NCBI RefSeq assembly: GCF_041435195.1
Contig: NZ_CP108106.1
Span: 5,929,501 to 5,993,500, forward strand
Direction: 5' to 3'
DNA: 64,000 nt
Origin: Streptomyces sp. NBC_00224
Lineage (GTDB): Bacteria > Actinomycetota > Actinomycetes > Streptomycetales > Streptomycetaceae
Shown here: piece after piece, positions 50,525 through 59,297 of the stretch
How the letters are laid out: every line of letters begins with the position of its first letter
Numbering within the stretch: position 1 is the stretch's first letter
Notes under the pieces: generated by a model
The model's input: only the letters and a program-made list of their open reading frames with translations
Told to the model about the DNA's origin: nothing
The model's database searches: none
Program-made: the position numbers and the translations under genes

Positions 50525-51163
50525 ATGCCCACAGCGCGAGAAGCCTTACTGGACGCGACTCTCTCCGCGCTCTCCACACGGCCCTGGTCGGCGGTGCGGA
50601 TGGTGGACGTGGCCTCCGCCGCGGGGGTGTCCCGGCAGACGCTCTACAACGAGTTCGGCAGCAAGGAGGGCCTCGCCCGCGCCCTGGTGCGGCGCGAGGC
50701 CGACGTCTATCTGCGCGGGGTCGACCGCGTCCTCGCCGAACGGGCGGTCCCGGCCGACCGGCTGGTCGCGCTCGCCGAGTGGACCGTGCGCTCGGCCCGC
50801 ACCAGCGCGCTGATCCGGGCGCTGCTCACCGGCTGCTGGGGCGAGCGGCTGCCCGCCCCGCGCGCACACCGCACATTCGGCGCGCACTCGCCCATGCCGG
50901 CGCAACGGCGTGCGGACGCCGGGGTTCCGGGTCCGTCCGAGCTGGTGGCGACGGTACGGGACCGCTCGCTCGCGGCGCTGGAGAAGGAACTGCCCGCGGT
51001 GGAGCCGGTGGAGCTGGCGCGCTGCTGCGAGACGGTGGTGCGGCTCGCCCTGTCGTACGTCATGGCGCCGGATCCGGGCCCGCCCGGGGCGCACGGCGGG
51101 GGCGGGCACGCGGCCCAGGTCCGCGCGATGCTGGCCCGCACGCCGATGCGGCCGGTGCCGTGA
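50525..51163 (+). CDS. TetR-family regulator
   Basis: The 212-residue protein has an N-terminal helix-turn-helix (MVDVASAAGVSRQTLYNEF near 30-50, then GSKEGLARALV). The ligand domain is Ala/Arg-rich and not diagnostic. GGGGAGG (50514-50520) precedes ATG 50525. It is divergent from hisN across 180 nt and convergent with an SMR transporter gene, which would be a plausible target though no operator is recognised. Confidence 0.88.
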   Translation: MPTAREALLDATLSALSTRPWSAVRMVDVASAAGVSRQTLYNEFGSKEGLARALVRREADVYLRGVDRVLAERAVPADRLVALAEWTVRSARTSALIRALLTGCWGERLPAPRAHRTFGAHSPMPAQRRADAGVPGPSELVATVRDRSLAALEKELPAVEPVELARCCETVVRLALSYVMAPDPGPPGAHGGGGHAAQVRAMLARTPMRPVP

Positions 51164-51204
51164 GTCTCCGCTGGAAACGGGTTCGTCGGCCGCGGGCTGT
51201 CTGT

Positions 51205-51263
51205 GGCTGGTCGCGCCCACGCGGCGGAGCCGCACATGTCACAGCCCCGCGCCCCTGAAGGGG
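51205..51263. repeat. Copy of a dispersed Streptomyces intergenic repeat
   Basis: It begins GGCTGGTCGCGC (51205-51216) and ends CCCCGCGCCCCTGAAGGG (51245-51262). The same two blocks form each arm of the inverted repeat at 55695-55823, here separated by a different 28-nt core with a GCGGC/GCCGC mini-hairpin. Confidence 0.65.
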
Positions 51264-51286
51264 CCCGCGGTCCGCTCAGGTACCCG

Positions 51287-51610
51287 TCAGTGCGCCGAGC
51301 CCGAGATCTGGAGGCCGATCACGCCCACGATCACCAGCGAGATCGACACCAGCTTCAGCGTGGAGACCACGTCGTCGAGGAAGACCATGCCGTAGATCGC
51401 GGTGCCCGCCGCGCCGATGCCGGTCCACACCGCGTACGCCGGACCCACGTCCAGCTTCTTCAGGGAGAGGGTCAGCAGACCGAACGAGCCGAGCGCGAAG
51501 GCCGCGAAGGCGATGGTCGGGCCGAGCCGGGTGAAGCCGTGCGACAGTTTGAGACAGACGGCGAACCCGGTCTCCAGGATTCCGGCGACCACCACCAGCA
51601 GCCACGCCAT
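51287..51610 (-). CDS. sugE: Small multidrug resistance-family exporter (SugE/Gdx-like)
   Basis: The 107-residue product has four membrane helices. The essential glutamate is in AGILETGFA (Glu13) and the KLSHGFTR segment near 27 resembles the SugE/Gdx branch, which exports guanidinium, more than the QacE branch. YAVWTGIGAAGTAIYG near 60 is typical. ATG 51610 has GGGAGG 9 nt upstream. I see no guanidine riboswitch in the short leader. Convergent with the TetR gene. Confidence 0.88.
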   Translation of the reverse strand: MAWLLVVVAGILETGFAVCLKLSHGFTRLGPTIAFAAFALGSFGLLTLSLKKLDVGPAYAVWTGIGAAGTAIYGMVFLDDVVSTLKLVSISLVIVGVIGLQISGSAH

Positions 51611-51680
51611 GTCCAGTGCCTCCCGCAACGCATAGGTGACTGCTCGTCAATGCTGGATGCGATTATGCACGGGGCGCCCG

Positions 51681-52694
51681 TCAGTCGCCCTCGTGGCGCT
51701 CCCGGCTGGCGAGCAGCCGGCGCAGCGAGTACAGCCGGGCCGGGTCGGCGTGCCCCTCCGCCACCCAGGCGTCGAGCGCGCACTCCGCCTCGTCGTGGCT
51801 GCACGCGCGCGGGCAGTTCTCGGTGCCGGGCACCAGATCCGGGAAGGCGAGGATGACCCGGGACGGGTCGACGTGGTGCAGGCCGAACGACCGTACGCCC
51901 GGAGTGTCGATCACCCAGCCGCCGTGCTCGCTGGCCAGCGGCAGCGCGAGCGCGGAGGTGGTGGTGTGGCGGCCGCGGCCGGTGACCGCGTTGACGTGGC
52001 CGGTGATCCGGCGGCGGTCCTCCGGGACCAGTGCGTTGACCAACGTCGTCTTGCCGACGCCGGAGTGGCCGACGAAGGCGGTGACCTTGCCGTCGAGCTG
52101 CTCGCGCACCCGGCCCGCCGCGTCGCCGTTGTAGAGCTCCTCGCGGGAGGTGACGACATGGGGGACGCCCAGCGTCCCGTACATCTCCAGGAGTTCGTCC
52201 GGCGGGGCGAGGTCCGACTTGGTGAGCACGAGCAGCGGTGAGAGACCCGCGTCGTACGCCGCGACCAGACAGCGGTCGATCATGCGCGGGCGCGGCTCGG
52301 GGTCGGCGAGCGCGGTGACGATGGCCAGTTGATCGGCGTTGGCGACGATCACCCGCTCGAACGGGTCGTCGTCGTCGGCCGTGCGGCGCAGCACCGAGCT
52401 GCGCTCCGAGATGCGCACGATGCGCGCCAGGGTGTCCTTGTCGCCGGACAGATCGCCGACGATCATGACCCGGTCGCCCACCACCGCCGCCTTCCGGCCC
52501 AGCTCACGGGCCTTCATGGCGTGGATCGTGCGGTCCCCGACGAGGCAGGTCAGCCGACCCCGGTCGACGGTGAGGACCATGCCCTCCGAGGCGTCCTCGT
52601 GCTTGGGGCGGATGTTGGTGCGGGGACGGTTGCCCTTGCGGTTGGGGCGGACCCGGATGTCGTCCTCGTCGGGGTTCTTGCCGTAACGGCGCAT
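51681..52694 (-). CDS. rsgA: Ribosome small-subunit biogenesis GTPase RsgA
   Basis: The 337-residue protein has the circularly permuted GTPase order: LTKSDL (G4) near 158, GHSGVGKTTL (G1) near 205, then DTPG (G3) near 262. An N-terminal OB region and a C-terminal zinc site (CPRACSHDEAEC near 290) complete the family. The first 30 residues are very basic and may bind rRNA. It follows aroA by 15 nt on the same strand, so they form an operon. Confidence 0.95.
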   Translation of the reverse strand: MRRYGKNPDEDDIRVRPNRKGNRPRTNIRPKHEDASEGMVLTVDRGRLTCLVGDRTIHAMKARELGRKAAVVGDRVMIVGDLSGDKDTLARIVRISERSSVLRRTADDDDPFERVIVANADQLAIVTALADPEPRPRMIDRCLVAAYDAGLSPLLVLTKSDLAPPDELLEMYGTLGVPHVVTSREELYNGDAAGRVREQLDGKVTAFVGHSGVGKTTLVNALVPEDRRRITGHVNAVTGRGRHTTTSALALPLASEHGGWVIDTPGVRSFGLHHVDPSRVILAFPDLVPGTENCPRACSHDEAECALDAWVAEGHADPARLYSLRRLLASRERHEGD

Positions 52695-52709
52695 CTGCTC
52701 AGGCCCCGC

Positions 52710-54035
52710 TCAGTTTCCGGCCCCGGTCAGCATCCCGGTCCACATCCGCGGGAAGTCCGGCAGGGTCTTCGCGGTCGTCGCCACGTTCTCGATCTGGACG
52801 CCCTCGACGGCGAGGCCGATGATCGACCCGGCCGTGGCCATCCGGTGGTCGTCGTACGTGTGGAAGATGCCGCCGTGCAGCCGGCGCGGGCGGATGTGCA
52901 GACCGTCGGCGGTCTCGGTGACGTCGCCGCCGAGCTCGTTGATCTCCTTGGTGAGGGCCGCCAGGCGGTCCGTCTCGTGCAGCCGCAGATGGGCCACGCC
53001 GCGCAGCGTCGAGGGCGAGTCGGCGAGCGCCGCGACGGCCGCGATGCCCGGGGTGAGCTCGCCGACCTCGCTCAGGTCCACGTCGATGCCGTGGATCGAG
53101 CCGGAGCCGCTGAACACCAGGCCCCGGTCGGTGAGCTCGCAGGAACCGCCCATCTCGGTGAAGATCCGGCGCAGCTGGTCGCCCGGCTGGGTGGTGCGCT
53201 CCGGCCAGTCCGGAATGGTCACCTTGCCGCCGGTGATCAGGGCGGCCGCCAGGAACGGCTGGGCGTTGGAGAGGTCCGGCTCGACGGTGAGATCGCGGCC
53301 GAGCAGCGCGGACGGCGAGACCCGCCACACGTTCGGCTCGCCGCCGGTCTCCGGCTCGTCCACCTGCGCGCCGACCGAGCGCAGCATGTCGACGGTCATC
53401 CGGATGTGCGGCATGGACGGCAGCGAGGCGCCGGTGTGCCGCACCTCCACGCCCTGGTTGAAGCGGGGCGCGGAGAGCAGCAGGGCGGAGACGAACTGGG
53501 ACGAGGAGGACGCGTCGATCCGGACCCGGCCGCCGTCGAGGGCGCCGCCGCCGTGCACGGTCAGCGGGAGCGCGCCCCTGCCGTCGTCGTCGATGCGGGC
53601 GCCGAGCGCGCGCAGCGCGTCGATCACACCGTTGAGGGGGCGTTCGTACGAGCGGGGGTCGCCGTCGAAGCGGATGGGGCCGTCGGCGAGGGCGGCGACG
53701 GGGGGCAGGAAGCGCATGACGGTACCGGCGTTGCCGACGTCGATCGTGGCGGGGCCGTGCAGACCGGCCGGGATCACGCGCCAGGCCTCGCCGGAGCCGT
53801 CGGGGCCGACGCCTTCCTCGATGCCGACGCCGAGGGCGCGCAGCGCCTCGGCCATCAGCAGGGTGTCGCGGGATCGCAGGGGGCGGCGCAGCCAGCCGGG
53901 CTCGGCGGCCAGCGAAGCCAGCACCAGGGCACGGTTGGTGACCGATTTCGATCCGGGCACGGTGACCGTCGCGTCGACGGCTCCGCTAGCGACGGGGGCG
54001 GGCCAGAGGGCGGGGTGCACGGGCGTTTCGGTCAT
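52710..54035 (-). CDS. aroA: 3-phosphoshikimate 1-carboxyvinyltransferase (EPSP synthase)
   Basis: The 441-residue enzyme carries PGSKSVTNRAL near 27, GNAGTVMRFL near 103, SYERPLNG near 125, DASSSSQFVSALLL near 170 and DDHRMA near 395, the shikimate-3-phosphate and PEP binding elements. It makes EPSP for aromatic amino acids. ATG 54035 has GAGGG before it. It heads the aroA-rsgA pair. Confidence 0.96.
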   Translation of the reverse strand: MTETPVHPALWPAPVASGAVDATVTVPGSKSVTNRALVLASLAAEPGWLRRPLRSRDTLLMAEALRALGVGIEEGVGPDGSGEAWRVIPAGLHGPATIDVGNAGTVMRFLPPVAALADGPIRFDGDPRSYERPLNGVIDALRALGARIDDDGRGALPLTVHGGGALDGGRVRIDASSSSQFVSALLLSAPRFNQGVEVRHTGASLPSMPHIRMTVDMLRSVGAQVDEPETGGEPNVWRVSPSALLGRDLTVEPDLSNAQPFLAAALITGGKVTIPDWPERTTQPGDQLRRIFTEMGGSCELTDRGLVFSGSGSIHGIDVDLSEVGELTPGIAAVAALADSPSTLRGVAHLRLHETDRLAALTKEINELGGDVTETADGLHIRPRRLHGGIFHTYDDHRMATAGSIIGLAVEGVQIENVATTAKTLPDFPRMWTGMLTGAGN

Positions 54036-54061
54036 GGCCCTCACTTTAGTGGGGGGAGAAC

Positions 54062-54766
54062 CTAGAGTCCGAGCAGCCACCGTCCACCGCCGATGAGCGA
54101 GCAGATCGATACGGCGTGGAAGAGGAACAGCCAGAGCGCCGGTGGTACGTGGGTGAGCCGCCCGAGCTGGTCCGCGTCCGACTCGCCGCTGTTGTGCCGG
54201 CGCCGCTTGGCCTGGAGCTCGAAGGCCGGCCGTACGCCTCCGAGCAGCAGGAACCACACCACCGCGTACGCGAAGGCCGACTGCACATCGGGCGAGGTCA
54301 GCCAGGACACCAGCAGGAAGGCGGCGCCGCTGAGGACAACGGTGAGCACGCCGTACGCGTTGCGGATCATGACCAGCATCACCAGCAGCAGGGCGGTGGC
54401 GAGCCAGAGCAGCAGGGTGACGTGGTGGGCGGCGAGCAGCCAGGCGCCGCCGAGGCCGAGCAGCGGGGGAGCGGTGTAGCCGGCGGCGGCGGTCAGGATC
54501 ATGCCGAGGCCGGTCGGGCGGCCCCGGCTCACCGTGAGGCCGCTGGTGTCGGAGTGCAGCCGGATGCCGTCCAGGCGGCGGCCCGTGAGCAGCGCGACCA
54601 GGCCGTGGCCGCCCTCGTGGGCGATGGTGATCGCGTTGCGCGAGACCCGCCAGACGCCGTGCGGGAGGACGACGGCGAGGGCGGCTATCCCGGTGACGAT
54701 TACCAGCCAGTGGGCGGGTGCGGCCTGGGTGCCGAAGATGTGCAGGTCGGGCATTTCGTCGGCCAT
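54062..54766 (-). CDS. M50-type membrane metallopeptidase-like protein
   Basis: The 234-residue protein has about six membrane helices and an intramembrane zinc motif HEGGH near 48. The second M50 motif (NPDG-like) is not obvious, so the family is the M50B-like group. ATG 54766 was chosen; GAGGAG lies 11 nt upstream. It is divergent from the SRAP gene with only 49 nt between starts. Substrates are unknown; relatives release membrane-tethered regulators. Confidence 0.85.
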   Translation of the reverse strand: MADEMPDLHIFGTQAAPAHWLVIVTGIAALAVVLPHGVWRVSRNAITIAHEGGHGLVALLTGRRLDGIRLHSDTSGLTVSRGRPTGLGMILTAAAGYTAPPLLGLGGAWLLAAHHVTLLLWLATALLLVMLVMIRNAYGVLTVVLSGAAFLLVSWLTSPDVQSAFAYAVVWFLLLGGVRPAFELQAKRRRHNSGESDADQLGRLTHVPPALWLFLFHAVSICSLIGGGRWLLGL

Positions 54767-54815
54767 TTCCGGGACGGCTCCTCTTGATCGGCTGCCGCGT
54801 GGCAGTGTGACTGTC

Positions 54816-55637
54816 ATGTGTGGGAGGTATGCAGCGAGTCGTGGTCCCGAGGATCTCGCGGAAATCTTTGAAATAGAGAAGTGGGACCCGGATCCGCAGG
54901 AGACGCTGGCGCCCGACTGGAACGTGGCCCCGACCAAAGAGGTCTACGCGGTCCTTGAGCGTCCACTGAAAGACGCGGACGACCGCCGTCCGGTTCGTCA
55001 GCTGCGCAAGCTGAAGTGGGGGCTCGTGCCGTCCTGGGCGAGCTCGCCCGAGGGGGCGGCGCGGATGATCAACGCGCGGGCGGAGACGGTGCACGAGAAG
55101 CCGTCGTACCGCCGGCCCTTCGCGGCCCGCCGCTGCATCATCCCGGCGGACGGCTACTACGAGTGGGTCACCGGGGCGGACGAGCGGGAGCTGGAGGTCG
55201 AGGGCAAGAAGAAGCGGGCGCGCAAGCAGCCGTACTTCATCTCGCCCGCGGACGGGTCGGTGCTCGCCATGGCCGGGCTGTACGAGTTCTGGCGCGACCG
55301 TTCGCTGCCGGACGACCATCCCGGGGCCTGGTGGGCGACGTGCTCGGTGATCACGACCGAGGCGGAGACGGGGCCGCTGGGTGTCGCTCCGTCCCCGGGG
55401 CCGTCGTCGCTGGCGGCGATCCATCCCCGGATGCCGCTGATGCTGCCGTCGGCGCGGTGGTCGGCTTGGCTGGATCCGTCCCTTACGGGTGTGGAGGAGC
55501 TTCGGGGGCTGCTTTCGGCGCCGCCGGAGGGGTTGATGCGGGCGTACGCGGTTTCGACGGCGGTCAGCAATGTGCGGAACAACGGGCCGGAGCTGGTGGA
55601 GGAACGGGAGGCTCCGGAGGAGCCGACGCTGTTCTAG
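54816..55637 (+). CDS. SRAP/HMCES-family abasic-site processing protein
   Basis: The 273-residue protein starts MCGRY, leaving the catalytic Cys2 at the N-terminus after Met removal. Active-site residues are visible: Asn in INARAE near 85, Glu in YYEW near 115 and His in AIHPRMP near 203. It crosslinks to abasic sites in single-stranded DNA and shields them. An insertion rich in Lys/Glu/Arg (about 122-135) is typical of actinobacterial members. ATG 54816 follows CAGTGT (54803-54808) by 7 nt, suggesting a leaderless mRNA. Confidence 0.94.
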   Translation: MCGRYAASRGPEDLAEIFEIEKWDPDPQETLAPDWNVAPTKEVYAVLERPLKDADDRRPVRQLRKLKWGLVPSWASSPEGAARMINARAETVHEKPSYRRPFAARRCIIPADGYYEWVTGADERELEVEGKKKRARKQPYFISPADGSVLAMAGLYEFWRDRSLPDDHPGAWWATCSVITTEAETGPLGVAPSPGPSSLAAIHPRMPLMLPSARWSAWLDPSLTGVEELRGLLSAPPEGLMRAYAVSTAVSNVRNNGPELVEEREAPEEPTLF

Positions 55638-55694
55638 GAGGTGGTTCTCCCGGGGGCTGCGCCCCGGACCCCCTGTTCGTCTGCGGGTCGGCTT

Positions 55695-55823
55695 GGGCTG
55701 GTCGCGCAGTTCCCCGCGCCCCTGAAGGGCGGGGCCTGCGGCCCCTGCCCCGCTCCCGGAGGGGCTGCGACGTGGCCGGACCCCTTCTGCCTTCAGGGGC
55801 GCGGGGAACTGCGCGACCAGCCC
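55695..55823. repeat. 34-bp perfect inverted repeat, dispersed element
   Basis: Arms 55695-55728 and 55790-55823 are perfect complements over 34 bp, separated by 61 nt. It lies between the SRAP and hydrolase genes. The arm sequence also appears, split, at 51205-51263. It could form a long cruciform or RNA hairpin that ends transcription. Confidence 0.85.
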
Positions 55824-55901
55824 CCACCGGCCCGCGGAGAAGGAACACGCCCCCGGACGGGCAGCCCCGTAGACGCGGCTCCGCCCGGCAGGATGGGAGC
55901 C

Positions 55902-56570
55902 GTGACCCAGACCCAGCTCATCGAGACGCCCGCCGGGGACGCCCGGATCACCTGGTATCGCGGCGCGGGCGCCCGGCTCGTTCTCGCTCTTGGGCACGGC
56001 GCCGGTGGAGGCGTCGAAGCGCGGGATCTTCAAGCCATCGCCGCCGCGCTGCCCGCGCACCGCGTCAGCGTCGCCCTCGTCGAGCAGCCCTGGCGCGTCG
56101 CCGGGAAGAAAGTGGCGCCCGCGCCCAAGACGCTCGACGTGGGGTGGCGGGGCGTGTGGCCCGCCCTCGCGGCGCCGGGGCTGCCCGTCGTCGCCGGGGG
56201 GCGCAGCGCCGGGGCCCGGGTCGCCTGCCGGACCGCCGGTGAGCTCGGCGCGCACGCCGTGCTCGCGCTGAGCTTCCCGCTGCACCCGCCCGGCCGCCCC
56301 GAGAAGTCCCGCGCGGACGAGCTGCTCGGCGCCGGGGTGCCCACCCTCGTCGTACAGGGCGGGAACGATCCGTTCGGGCGGCCCGAGGAGTTTCCGGAGG
56401 GGGAGGAGCACACGTACGAGCTCGTGGAAGTGCCTTTTGGGGACCATGGGTTCGCCGTCCCCAAGCGCGCCTCCCTCGGCCAGGACGAGGCCTTGGGGAT
56501 CATCACCGACGCGGTGGGGCGGTGGGCCGCCGCGCTTCCGGGAATGCCGGGTACCGGACCGCTGTTGTGA
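55902..56570 (+). CDS. Alpha/beta hydrolase (KANL3/Tex30-like)
   Basis: The 222-residue product has GHGAGGG near 30 (oxyanion region) and the nucleophile elbow GGRSAGARVA near 93. An aspartate (QGGNDPFG) and histidine (FGDHGF) complete a triad. No signal peptide. GTG 55902 follows CAGGAT (55889-55894) by 7 nt, a leaderless arrangement. Its last codons contain the sigma-R-type promoter of sigR. Substrate unknown. Confidence 0.85.
   Translation: MTQTQLIETPAGDARITWYRGAGARLVLALGHGAGGGVEARDLQAIAAALPAHRVSVALVEQPWRVAGKKVAPAPKTLDVGWRGVWPALAAPGLPVVAGGRSAGARVACRTAGELGAHAVLALSFPLHPPGRPEKSRADELLGAGVPTLVVQGGNDPFGRPEEFPEGEEHTYELVEVPFGDHGFAVPKRASLGQDEALGIITDAVGRWAAALPGMPGTGPLL
56541..56566 (+). promoter_or_regulatory. 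Sigma-R-dependent promoter of sigR (sigRp2 type)
   Basis: GGAAT (56541-56545), 18 nt, GTT (56564-56566) matches the sigma-R consensus exactly. It lies inside the last codons of the upstream hydrolase and would give a start near 56573, before the ATG of the long isoform. This is the positive feedback promoter known for sigR. Confidence 0.85.
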
Positions 56571-56634
56571 CGGACGTAAACAACGGACGTAAACATCCGT
56601 AGGCCTGGTATTTCGTGGAGAGGGAGTCCGTCGC

Positions 56635-57444
56635 ATGGGTTCGACCATCTGCCCCAGCCGCTCGCGCGCCTCCGACCTGGAGTGGACGGTGCTGTCGGCG
56701 GCGAAGACCGCTCCTATTCGAGCGGCGGGCGGACCGGATCGTCGTCTATCCTCCGATTCGAGTGGGTCCAGCTTCGGACTCGCCACACCGTTCGAGGAGG
56801 TGGGTCCGGTCACAGGGACCGACGACGACCACGCGGAAGAGTCGACCGCCCAGCGAAACGCGCGCTTCGAGCGGGATGCCCTCGGCTACCTCGACCAGAT
56901 GTACTCGGCCGCGCTGCGCATGACGCGCAACCCCGCCGATGCCGAGGACCTGGTGCAGGAGACCTACGCGAAGGCGTACGGATCCTTCCACCAGTTCCGG
57001 GAGGGCACCAACCTCAAGGCTTGGCTCTACCGGATTCTCACCAACACCTTCATCAACTCGTACCGGAAGAAGCAGCGCGAACCCCAGCGCAGCGCCGCCG
57101 AGGAGATCGAGGACTGGCAGCTCGCGCGCGCGGAGTCGCACATGTCGACCGGACTGCGGTCGGCCGAGTCGCAGGCGCTGGACCACCTGCCCGACTCCGA
57201 TGTGAAGGAAGCGCTCCAGGCGATCCCCGAGGAGTTCCGTATCGCCGTGTATCTGGCGGACGTAGAGGGCTTTGCGTACAAGGAGATCGCGGACATCATG
57301 GGTACACCCATCGGTACGGTGATGTCCCGGCTGCACCGGGGCCGCCGCCAACTGCGCGGAATGCTGGAGGACTACGCCCGTGACCGCGGGCTCGTCCCGG
57401 CCGGCGCCGGCGAGTCGGACGAAGCGAAAGGCTCGGGCTCATGA
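56635..57444 (+). CDS. sigR: Thiol-stress ECF sigma factor SigR, long and short isoforms
   Basis: Two starts share this frame. ATG 56635, with GGAGAGGGAG at 56617-56626, gives 269 residues; GTG 56800 gives 214. The 55-residue extension equals the one described for the unstable isoform sigma-R' in S. coelicolor, which is made from the induced promoter and degraded quickly. The core has region 2 ([20 protein letters not shown]) and region 4 ([38 protein letters not shown]). It recognises GGAAT-N18-GTT. The stop overlaps the rsrA ATG. A TATCCT at 56747-56752 may belong to a promoter for the short form. Confidence 0.96.
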   Translation: MGSTICPSRSRASDLEWTVLSAAKTAPIRAAGGPDRRLSSDSSGSSFGLATPFEEVGPVTGTDDDHAEESTAQRNARFERDALGYLDQMYSAALRMTRNPADAEDLVQETYAKAYGSFHQFREGTNLKAWLYRILTNTFINSYRKKQREPQRSAAEEIEDWQLARAESHMSTGLRSAESQALDHLPDSDVKEALQAIPEEFRIAVYLADVEGFAYKEIADIMGTPIGTVMSRLHRGRRQLRGMLEDYARDRGLVPAGAGESDEAKGSGS

Positions 57445-57734
57445 GCTGCGGAGAGCCGCACGAGACGGACTGCTCTGAGGTCCTGGACCATCTCTACGAG
57501 TTCCTCGACCACGAGATGCCCGACAGCGACTGCAACAAGTTCGAGGTGCACTTCGAGGAATGCTCGCCGTGCTTGGAGAAGTACGGGCTTGAGCAGGCCG
57601 TGAAGAAGCTGGTCAAGCGGTGCTGCGGGTCGGACGACGTCCCCGCCGATCTGCGGTCCAAGGTCATGGGCCGGATCGACCTGATCAGGTCCGGGCAGGC
57701 CGTGCCGGACCAGGACATCGTCACCGAGAGCTGA
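57441..57734 (+). CDS. rsrA: Redox-sensing anti-sigma factor RsrA
   Basis: The 97-residue zinc-binding anti-sigma factor has all key residues: Cys11, His37, Cys41 and Cys44 (HFEECSPC), plus Cys3, Cys31, Cys61 and Cys62. Oxidation of Cys11-Cys44 to a disulfide releases zinc and SigR. ATG 57441 overlaps the sigR stop by four bases, ensuring equal synthesis. A strong terminator follows. Confidence 0.96.
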   Translation: MSCGEPHETDCSEVLDHLYEFLDHEMPDSDCNKFEVHFEECSPCLEKYGLEQAVKKLVKRCCGSDDVPADLRSKVMGRIDLIRSGQAVPDQDIVTES

Positions 57735-57757
57735 CGCGGGGACAGAGCCACGCACGG

Positions 57758-57787
57758 AAGGGCCGCGACCGAGGTCGCGGTCCTTTT
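57758..57787 (+). terminator. Intrinsic terminator of sigR-rsrA
   Basis: CCGCGACC (57763-57770) and GGTCGCGG (57773-57780) pair around GA; the stem extends outward by a G-T pair and AAGG/CCTT. It is followed directly by a run of T (57783-57787), rare in this window. Confidence 0.9.
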
Positions 57788-57914
57788 TCCGTTCCCCGGG
57801 CGTCACTCGAAGGTGCTAATCCGGCGGGACCGAAACGGTTCAATCCGACAATGCGCCTACTTGCCGTCCCGCGCGGGCCTATCCTCCCGATCCGGAGCAG
57901 GAGGGAGGCGTGCC

Positions 57915-59297
57915 ATGGACGGACCGCAGCGGCGGACCCTGCCCTGGGGGGCGCGTGCCGTTCTGCTGGGCGCCGTGGTGGCCGCCGGGGCGTGCGCGTT
58001 ACCCGTGGCGCGTGGAAGCGTCCCCTGGGGCGCGTTCGGGCTGCTCGCCGGTCTGTACGCGCTCTGCGAATGGCCCGCGCGCTGCCCCTTCCTTGTCGGC
58101 CGGGTCACCGTCCCGACCGGCTCCGGCTCCTTCTTCCCTGTCCTGCTCGCCGCCGCGTTCCTGCTGCCGCCCGCCGCCGCCGCGCTGGCCGCCGTCCCCG
58201 GCGCGCTCCTCGGCCGGGTCGAGCAGCCGCCCCGGGCCCCACGCCGCGTCTGGCGCGCCGCCCAGCTGGCGCTCGCCGTGGGCGCCGCCGCCGAGGTGCA
58301 CGAACGGCTCGGCGGACGCGCGTCGCTCGGCGGCACCCCGGCGGCCCTCGCCCCCGACTTCCCGTACGTCCTGCTGCCCGCCGGGGCCGCCGCGCTGGTC
58401 TTCTGCGCGGTCCTGGCCGCGCTGGACGGGCTGATCCTGTGGACCGCCGAGCGGCTGCCCGCCCGCACCGCCTGGCGCGGGCTGCTGCTGCGCTCGCTGG
58501 CCCCGTACTGCGTCCACGGGCTCGCCGGGCTGATGATGGCCGTGCTCTGGCGCAGCCCGTACGGCCCGCCCGCCGCCCTCCTGGTGCTGCTGCCGATGTA
58601 CATCTCGTGCTGGGTCTTCGCCCAGTACCACCGCGAGCACGCCGCCCACCAGGCCACCATCCGGGCCCTGGTGCAGGCCGTCGACATCAAGGACACCTAC
58701 ACGCGCGGCCACAGCGAGCGCGTCGGCCTCGCCTCCGTGCTGATCGCCCGCGAACTCGGCATGGAGGAGGGCCGGTTGGAGGTGCTGCGGTTCGCCGGGA
58801 TCCTGCACGACGTGGGCAAGCTGGGGGTGCCGACCCGGCTGCTGCGCAAGGACGGGCCGCTCACCCCGCAGGAGCGCGCGGTGATCGAGCTGCACCCCGA
58901 GTACGGCCACGAGATGGTGCGCGGGATCGGTTTCCTCGGCGAGGCGCGCGCCGCGATCCTGCACCACCACGAGCGGCTCGACGGCAGCGGCTATCCGTAC
59001 GGCCTGGCAGGTCCGCAGATCCCCGAGTTCGCCCGGGTGGTCGCCGTCGCCGACGCCTTCGACGCGATGACCTCGACCCGCTCGTACAGCCGCGCCCGGC
59101 CGGTCGGGGCGGCGGTCGAGGAACTGGAGCGGTGCGCGGGCCGCCAGTTCGACCCCGCGATCGTGCGGGCGCTGGTGCGCGCGCTCGACCGGCACGGCTG
59201 GCACCCCGCGGTGACGGCGGACGAGCCGGACCGGGGCGGGGGCACCGGACGAGGAAACGTCCCGGCCTGCGACGCCGCCCCGGCCGGGCACGCATGA
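57915..59297 (+). CDS. Membrane HD-GYP domain protein (c-di-GMP phosphodiesterase-like)
   Basis: The 460-residue protein has about seven membrane helices (residues 10-240), then an HD-GYP domain: HSERVGL near 266, ILHDVGKLG near 296, HHHERLDGSGYPYG near 350 and VVAVADAFDAMTS near 375. All HD-GYP signature residues are present, so it may hydrolyse cyclic di-GMP. Start ATG 57915 has GGGAGG (57903-57908). The stop overlaps the ATG of the next HD protein. Streptomycetes have a described pair named HdgA/HdgB; this may be it, by context only. Confidence 0.9.
   Translation: MDGPQRRTLPWGARAVLLGAVVAAGACALPVARGSVPWGAFGLLAGLYALCEWPARCPFLVGRVTVPTGSGSFFPVLLAAAFLLPPAAAALAAVPGALLGRVEQPPRAPRRVWRAAQLALAVGAAAEVHERLGGRASLGGTPAALAPDFPYVLLPAGAAALVFCAVLAALDGLILWTAERLPARTAWRGLLLRSLAPYCVHGLAGLMMAVLWRSPYGPPAALLVLLPMYISCWVFAQYHREHAAHQATIRALVQAVDIKDTYTRGHSERVGLASVLIARELGMEEGRLEVLRFAGILHDVGKLGVPTRLLRKDGPLTPQERAVIELHPEYGHEMVRGIGFLGEARAAILHHHERLDGSGYPYGLAGPQIPEFARVVAVADAFDAMTSTRSYSRARPVGAAVEELERCAGRQFDPAIVRALVRALDRHGWHPAVTADEPDRGGGTGRGNVPACDAAPAGHA

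Noticed and set aside
52710..56813. A 1367-codon minus-strand frame covering several genes
   Set aside because: Only its C-terminal part (from 54035) is AroA; the rest is antisense shadow or intergenic sequence.
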